A DNA stretch of 64,000 bases from positions 1 through 64,000 of the forward strand of contig CAJXKD010000002.1 in NCBI GenBank assembly GCA_913055735.1, in the 5' to 3' direction. Numbering within the stretch: position 1 is the first letter of the stretch; each line of letters opens with the position of its first letter. Of this stretch, positions 61,850 through 64,000 are shown piece after piece. Source of the stretch: an uncultured Rhodospirillales bacterium. Its GTDB lineage: Bacteria > Pseudomonadota > Alphaproteobacteria > Rhodospirillales > UBA2165. The translations under genes were made by a program, and so were the position numbers. The notes below the pieces were generated by a model. The model made no database searches. It saw only the letters and a list, made by a program, of their open reading frames with translations, and was not told the origin of the DNA.

Positions 61850-63055
61850 ATGAAGCGCAGTACCGACCGTATTCTAACCACCCACGTGGGAAGCCTCATC
61901 CGGCCCGATGCCCTGAAAGCGCACCTTCGGGCCAAGCAAAGCGGGGAGGGGTACGATGCTGCTGCCCACGAAGCCTGTTTGACCGAAGCGGTGGCGGAGA
62001 TCGTGCAGCAGCAGGCTGAGGCCGGCATCGATGTTGTCAGCGATGGCGAATTCGGCAAGGCGATCAGTTGGTCCCTTTACGCGTTGGAGCGGTTGAGTGG
62101 GTTCGAGCGCCGCCAGGTCGAAGTTGGCCAAGCGAGCCGGTTCGAACGCGGCGCCGACCGTGCGCGGTTCCATGAGTTCTACGAAGAACTCGATGCGGGG
62201 GACGATACCCGTGCCCGTCGCGACACGACGAACTACCGTTCCAACATGGTTTGCGTCGGTCCCATCGAATACACCAACACCGCAGAAGTCGAGCGGGACA
62301 TCGCCAACCTCAAGGCGGCCGTGGCGAATGCCGATGTGGAGGAAGCCTTCCTGCCGGTCGCGGCGCCGGCGAGCGTCATCCCCGACCGGATCAATGAGTA
62401 CTACGATAACGATGACGATTGCGCGATCGCGATCGCCGAGGCGATGCGCACGGAGTACAAGGCGATCGTCGACGCGGGCTTCATCGTTCAGGTCGATGAC
62501 GCACGCGCCGCTGTCACCTATGACCGCATGGTGCCGCCTGGCAGCTTCGAGGATTACTACAAATGGTGCGGGCGCCAGATGGAATTGCTCAATCATGCCC
62601 TCGAGGGTATCCCCGAAGAGAAGGTGCGCTATCACGTCTGTTGGGGAAGTTGGCCCGGGCCGCACACGACAGATGTGCCGTTGAAAAAGATCGCGGACTT
62701 GGTGCTGAGCGTGAAGGCGGGCGCCTATGTCATCGAAGGCGCCAATCCACGCCACGAACATGAGTGGCGCATTTGGAAGGACGTCAAGCTACCCGAGAGC
62801 AAGGTCCTCATCCCGGGCGTGATCAGCCACGCGACCAACGTGGTCGAGCATCCCGAATTGGTTAGCGAGCGCATCGTCCGGTTGGCGGAACTGGTGGGAA
62901 AAGAGAACATCATCGCCGGTACGGATTGCGGCTTTGCGCAAGGTCCCTTCCACCAGCGCGTTCACGCCTCCATTATGTGGGCGAAACTGGAAGCGTTGGT
63001 CGAGGGTGCGAAACTGGCAAGCAATGAGCTCTGGGGATCACGCGCTGCCGCTTGA
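61850..63055 (+). CDS. MetE C-terminal-domain-like methyltransferase (copy 2)
   Basis: This 401-residue short MetE-like protein has an N-terminus ILTTHVGSLIRP typical of the group, zinc motifs HVC in VRYHVCWGSWPG and DCG in IIAGTDCGFAQG, and a conserved GSFEDYYKW region. It is clearly diverged from copy 1. ATG 61850 is chosen because the family N-terminus begins there and GGGAGCAGAAAGA precedes it; the open frame upstream has no similarity. It overlaps the convergent TRAP gene by 18 bp. Confidence 0.88.
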   Translation: MKRSTDRILTTHVGSLIRPDALKAHLRAKQSGEGYDAAAHEACLTEAVAEIVQQQAEAGIDVVSDGEFGKAISWSLYALERLSGFERRQVEVGQASRFERGADRARFHEFYEELDAGDDTRARRDTTNYRSNMVCVGPIEYTNTAEVERDIANLKAAVANADVEEAFLPVAAPASVIPDRINEYYDNDDDCAIAIAEAMRTEYKAIVDAGFIVQVDDARAAVTYDRMVPPGSFEDYYKWCGRQMELLNHALEGIPEEKVRYHVCWGSWPGPHTTDVPLKKIADLVLSVKAGAYVIEGANPRHEHEWRIWKDVKLPESKVLIPGVISHATNVVEHPELVSERIVRLAELVGKENIIAGTDCGFAQGPFHQRVHASIMWAKLEALVEGAKLASNELWGSRAAA

Positions 63056-64000
63056 GGTGCCTGCTGCCACCGCTACGTTTGTTTTCTTTGCCGCGATAAA
63101 TTCGTAGGTGAGAAGCAGCGCGGCGATCACACCACCTGCTGCGTTCGCCCATACCACCCAAGGGCCGAAGGCCGTCGGGATTAGCAGCAGAATGCCGGCC
63201 GCCATAATTGCCGCCCGCATACCGATATTCATGATGCGAAAGAAATAACCGATCATGGCGGCGGACATGAGCCAGACGCCGGCGATGGCGGTGCCCACCG
63301 TGATGACCGTGACGGTGACATCTGGATTCTGGAGCAAAAGGGCCGGCGCGAACACGAACAGGAAAGGCACGACATAGGCCGTCCAGCCGAAGCGCATGGA
63401 CGTCCATCCCGTCGCCATGGGGGGCGCCTCGGCAAGGCTTGCGGCGAAGAACGACGCAATCGCCACCGGCGGCGTGATGAATGACATCATACCGAGATAC
63501 AGAATGAACATGTGGGCAGCCAGCGGCTGAATACCGACTTCGACTAGCGACGGCGCAATCAGTGCGGCGAGTAGCACATAGACGGCAAGTGTCGGCATGC
63601 CCATGCCCAACACGATGCAGATTGCCGCGGCCATCAGAAGCAGGAGGAAGAGATTACCGCTGCCGACTTTGACCAAAAGCAGGGTCAACGCGAAACCGAG
63701 GCCAGTGACCTGCAGGACACCGATGATGAAGGCAGCGCCCGCGACGATCATCAAGATATCGAGGATGGATGTGCCGGTGCCGGTCAAGCAATGCCAGACG
63801 TCGAGCAACGACATCCGCTTGCCCTTGTAGCCGATGAGTAGGCCGATGGCGAGCACCAGGCCGCACGCGATAATGGCGGCGGTCTCGACTTCCCAATTCA
63901 GCCAGAATAGGGCGTAGATCAGGGCCGCAAACGGCGTAATGAACAGCCATCCCGATTTCATCACGGCGAAGAAATTGGGAATGAGGCGTTCTTCGACACG
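63038..64000 (-). CDS. TRAP transporter permease (fused type), partial at window edge
   Basis: This is the C-terminal part (over 320 residues) of a TRAP-type large permease; the frame is still open at base 64000, so the start lies outside. It has eight or more helices and the DctM-like stretches VLGMGMPTLAVYVLLAALIAP and LGMMSFITPPVAIASFFAAS. The pattern fits the 4TM/12TM fused TRAP permeases. It imports an organic acid-like solute with a periplasmic receptor that is not visible here. Confidence 0.88.
   Translation of the reverse strand, partial: RVEERLIPNFFAVMKSGWLFITPFAALIYALFWLNWEVETAAIIACGLVLAIGLLIGYKGKRMSLLDVWHCLTGTGTSILDILMIVAGAAFIIGVLQVTGLGFALTLLLVKVGSGNLFLLLLMAAAICIVLGMGMPTLAVYVLLAALIAPSLVEVGIQPLAAHMFILYLGMMSFITPPVAIASFFAASLAEAPPMATGWTSMRFGWTAYVVPFLFVFAPALLLQNPDVTVTVITVGTAIAGVWLMSAAMIGYFFRIMNIGMRAAIMAAGILLLIPTAFGPWVVWANAAGGVIAALLLTYEFIAAKKTNVAVAAGTSSGSA

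Noticed and set aside
1..64000. CRISPR arrays, transposase genes, rRNA genes, prophage structural genes
   Set aside because: Looked for regularly spaced repeats and typical gene families; none seen.

Overview
The window looks like a chromosome segment from a free-living, GC-rich alphaproteobacterium, most likely Rhodospirillales-like. This rests on a complete hopanoid locus (hpnA/B/C/D/F/G/H/L/M/N with ispG and ispH), a ccoI-ccoS (fixI-fixS) pair, MEP-pathway enzymes, and many ABC and TRAP importers. Taxonomy is inferred from gene content only. Genes are densely packed, often with 1-50 bp overlaps. Both ends cut through genes: a ccoI-type ATPase on the left and a TRAP permease on the right.

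Region 1 (1-8.9 kb): the 3' part of a CcoI-type copper ATPase with ccoS; a UbiD-type decarboxylase with an acyl/aryl-CoA ligase; a phnD-phnC-phnE phosphonate-type importer whose permease is a fusion of two permease domains; and msrA.

Region 2 (9.1-31.6 kb): a hopanoid superlocus with a phosphonate pathway inside it. hpnM, hpnL and hpnN (transport) are interleaved with CDP-alcohol phosphatidyltransferases. Next come a 2-aminoethylphosphonate (AEP) route (PEP mutase fused to a nucleotidyltransferase, phosphonopyruvate decarboxylase, PhnW transaminase), a PhyH-type dioxygenase and a second nucleotidyltransferase. hpnA, ispH, hpnH, hpnG, squalene-hopene cyclase, hpnD, hpnB, hpnC and ispG follow. 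The simplest reading is AEP, then CMP-AEP, then transfer to a lipid alcohol: a phosphonolipid pathway coupled to hopanoid synthesis and transport. This is the most interesting system in the window. hpnE is not present.

Region 3 (31.8-49.0 kb): a genomic island of about 17 kb in tRNA-Phe, bounded by a 45-bp direct repeat of the tRNA 3' end (31799-31843 and 48962-49006). No integrase is visible. Cargo: a methyltransferase, an oligopeptide/nickel-type ABC importer, a GntR regulator, an Asp/Glu-racemase-superfamily enzyme, a flavoprotein hydroxylase, an aconitase-type hydratase (two subunits), a methylisocitrate/dimethylmalate-lyase-like enzyme, hydantoinase/oxoprolinase HyuB and HyuA, and an isochorismatase-fold protein. 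Together they look like a catabolic pathway for an unknown (possibly N-heterocyclic) compound. Two of these enzymes lack an expected catalytic cysteine.

Region 4 (49.0-64.0 kb): a His-rich COG0523 GTPase, an LVIVD-repeat protein with an unknown partner, a bactofilin, a Liv-type ABC importer (livF-G-M-H and a binding protein), an alpha/beta hydrolase, an LLM flavin oxidoreductase, a TauD/TfdA dioxygenase, two short MetE-like proteins transcribed divergently, and a TRAP permease. This again looks like an uptake and degradation cluster of unknown substrate.
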